This document shows, piece after piece, positions 63,330 to 64,000 of a stretch of 64,000 nt of DNA. The DNA is from Lachnospiraceae bacterium XBB2008. GTDB lineage: Bacteria > Bacillota > Clostridia > Lachnospirales > Lachnospiraceae. Position numbers and translations under genes: made by a program. The stretch spans positions 62,001 through 126,000 of the forward strand of contig FMVL01000009.1 in assembly GCA_900102235.1 (NCBI GenBank). Reading direction: 5' to 3'. Under the pieces are notes generated by a model. It did no database searches and was not told where the DNA came from. It saw only the letters and a program-made list of their open reading frames with translations. The first letter of the stretch is position 1; every line of letters starts with the position of its first letter.

Positions 63330-64000
63330 ATGAAAAAAATTTTGCTCGTAGATGATTCTGCACTCATGAGAAGGGTGCTTGGTGATATAATTGATTCAGA
63401 TTCCAGATTTCATGTAGAAGATCGGGCAAACAACGGCATTGAAGCGCTGGAGAAACTGCAGAAGAACACATATGATGCAGTCGTTCTTGACGTCAACATG
63501 CCGCAGATGGATGGAATCTCTCTTCTCAAAGAGCTTCACAAGAAGAAGATCAATGTCAGAGTCATGATGGCCTCCACGGATACCATGGAGGGAGCCAAGG
63601 TCACACTGGACGCATTGGACCTTGGAGCATTGGACTTCATACATAAGCCGAGCAACGCATTTGACTGCAAGGAAGCCGATTTCCAGAAGCGTCTGCTCAG
63701 GACTCTCGAGAGCGTATGCATGTCCAAGGTGCCTTCCTTCGGACCGTCGATCACGATGGATTCCATCAAGACCACGAGAAAGGTCGTAGAACTTGTAAGC
63801 AGGAACGCCGCGGTGACGACCAGCTCCAAGATAGTGGCTATAGCCTCATCTACGGGCGGTCCCAAAGCATTGCAGTCGGTCATTCCGAACCTGCCGGGCA
63901 ATCTGGCAGCCCCGGTGGTGCTCGTACAGCACATGCCGGTCGGATTCACCGCATCGCTTGCGGACAGACTCAACTCCCTGAGCGAAGTGACTGTTACCGA
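63330..64000 (+). CDS. cheB: Chemotaxis methylesterase CheB (partial, runs off window)
   Basis: The reading frame is open to the window end, giving 223 residues. The N-terminal receiver has D8-D9, phosphorylated D54 in VVLDVNMPQMDG, and a lysine in FIHKPS. A linker follows, then the esterase domain with the catalytic serine in AIASSTGGPKALQ (S173 or S174) and the histidine in VLVQHMPVGFT. CheB removes methyl groups from chemoreceptors and deamidates them. It begins 2 bp after the PilZ gene; its start is ATGAAAAAAATT. The downstream cheA, cheW, cheC and cheD would be expected next. Confidence 0.95.
   Translation, partial: MKKILLVDDSALMRRVLGDIIDSDSRFHVEDRANNGIEALEKLQKNTYDAVVLDVNMPQMDGISLLKELHKKKINVRVMMASTDTMEGAKVTLDALDLGALDFIHKPSNAFDCKEADFQKRLLRTLESVCMSKVPSFGPSITMDSIKTTRKVVELVSRNAAVTTSSKIVAIASSTGGPKALQSVIPNLPGNLAAPVVLVQHMPVGFTASLADRLNSLSEVTVT

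Noticed and set aside
1-64000. CRISPR arrays, insertion sequences, prophage, tRNA or rRNA genes
   Set aside because: No regularly spaced repeats, transposase or integrase reading frames, or recognisable RNA gene sequences were found.

Overview
This window looks like the chromosome of a flagellated Gram-positive anaerobe of the class Clostridia, most probably family Lachnospiraceae. The evidence is a CodY regulator directly in front of a long flagellar operon, a CheC-containing FliY switch protein, FlbD and an FliK-YlxF arrangement typical of Firmicutes, an EtfA remnant, strong AGGAGG ribosome sites, and no sign of outer-membrane or LPS genes. The family assignment is inference from gene content and order. 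No rRNA, tRNA, CRISPR array, prophage or insertion sequence was seen, and no gene-free stretch exceeds 300 bases.

Layout. 1-3.7 kb: the end of etfA, a terminator, and a large TIR-transmembrane-beta-propeller protein. 3.7-10.1 kb, minus strand: surE, the aspartate carbamoyltransferase subunits pyrI and pyrB, a nitroreductase, and a heterodimeric ABC exporter. 10.3-15.2 kb, plus strand: a ROK sugar kinase, a PH-domain protein and a folate operon (folC, folE, folP, fused folB-folK). 15.2-16.2 kb, minus: a membrane-anchored DUF5050-like protein. 16.3-23.8 kb, plus: pheA, a DUF815 ATPase, ppx/gppA, ppk, maf, a small acidic protein and rpsT. 23.8-24.4 kb, minus: a CarD-like regulator. 24.5-31.9 kb, plus: a solute-binding lipoprotein paired with a membrane protein, lepA, hemW, an HD-GYP-like protein and pilT. 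31.9-34.6 kb, minus: dprA and a ComM/YifB ATPase. 34.8-37.6 kb, plus: topA and codY, ended by a strong terminator.

37.8-64 kb, plus: one compact flagellar/chemotaxis (fla/che) operon with a sigma-A-type promoter before flgB. Gene order is flgB, flgC, fliE, fliF, fliG, fliH, fliI, fliJ, ylxF-like, fliK, flgD, a TIGR02530-type gene, flgE, flbD, motA, motB, fliL, fliM, fliY, cheY, fliO, fliP, fliQ, fliR, flhB, flhA, flhF, flhG, a PilZ protein and the start of cheB, which runs off the window. The genes build the rod, MS ring, C ring, export gate and ATPase, hook and stator, and then the placement and steering proteins.

The signals that the genes do not explain are: a dispersed GTTTACATAAC motif, found six times in the sparse intergenic DNA and twice as a 33-34 bp paired element; a long hairpin overlapping the pyrB stop codon; operator-like palindromes in the exporter and comM promoters; and a UUCG hairpin terminator candidate inside the flagellar operon. 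Uncharacterised protein systems worth attention are the TIR receptor-like protein, the solute-binding/membrane pair, the degenerate HD-GYP next to pilT, and the DUF815-Ppx-Ppk trio.
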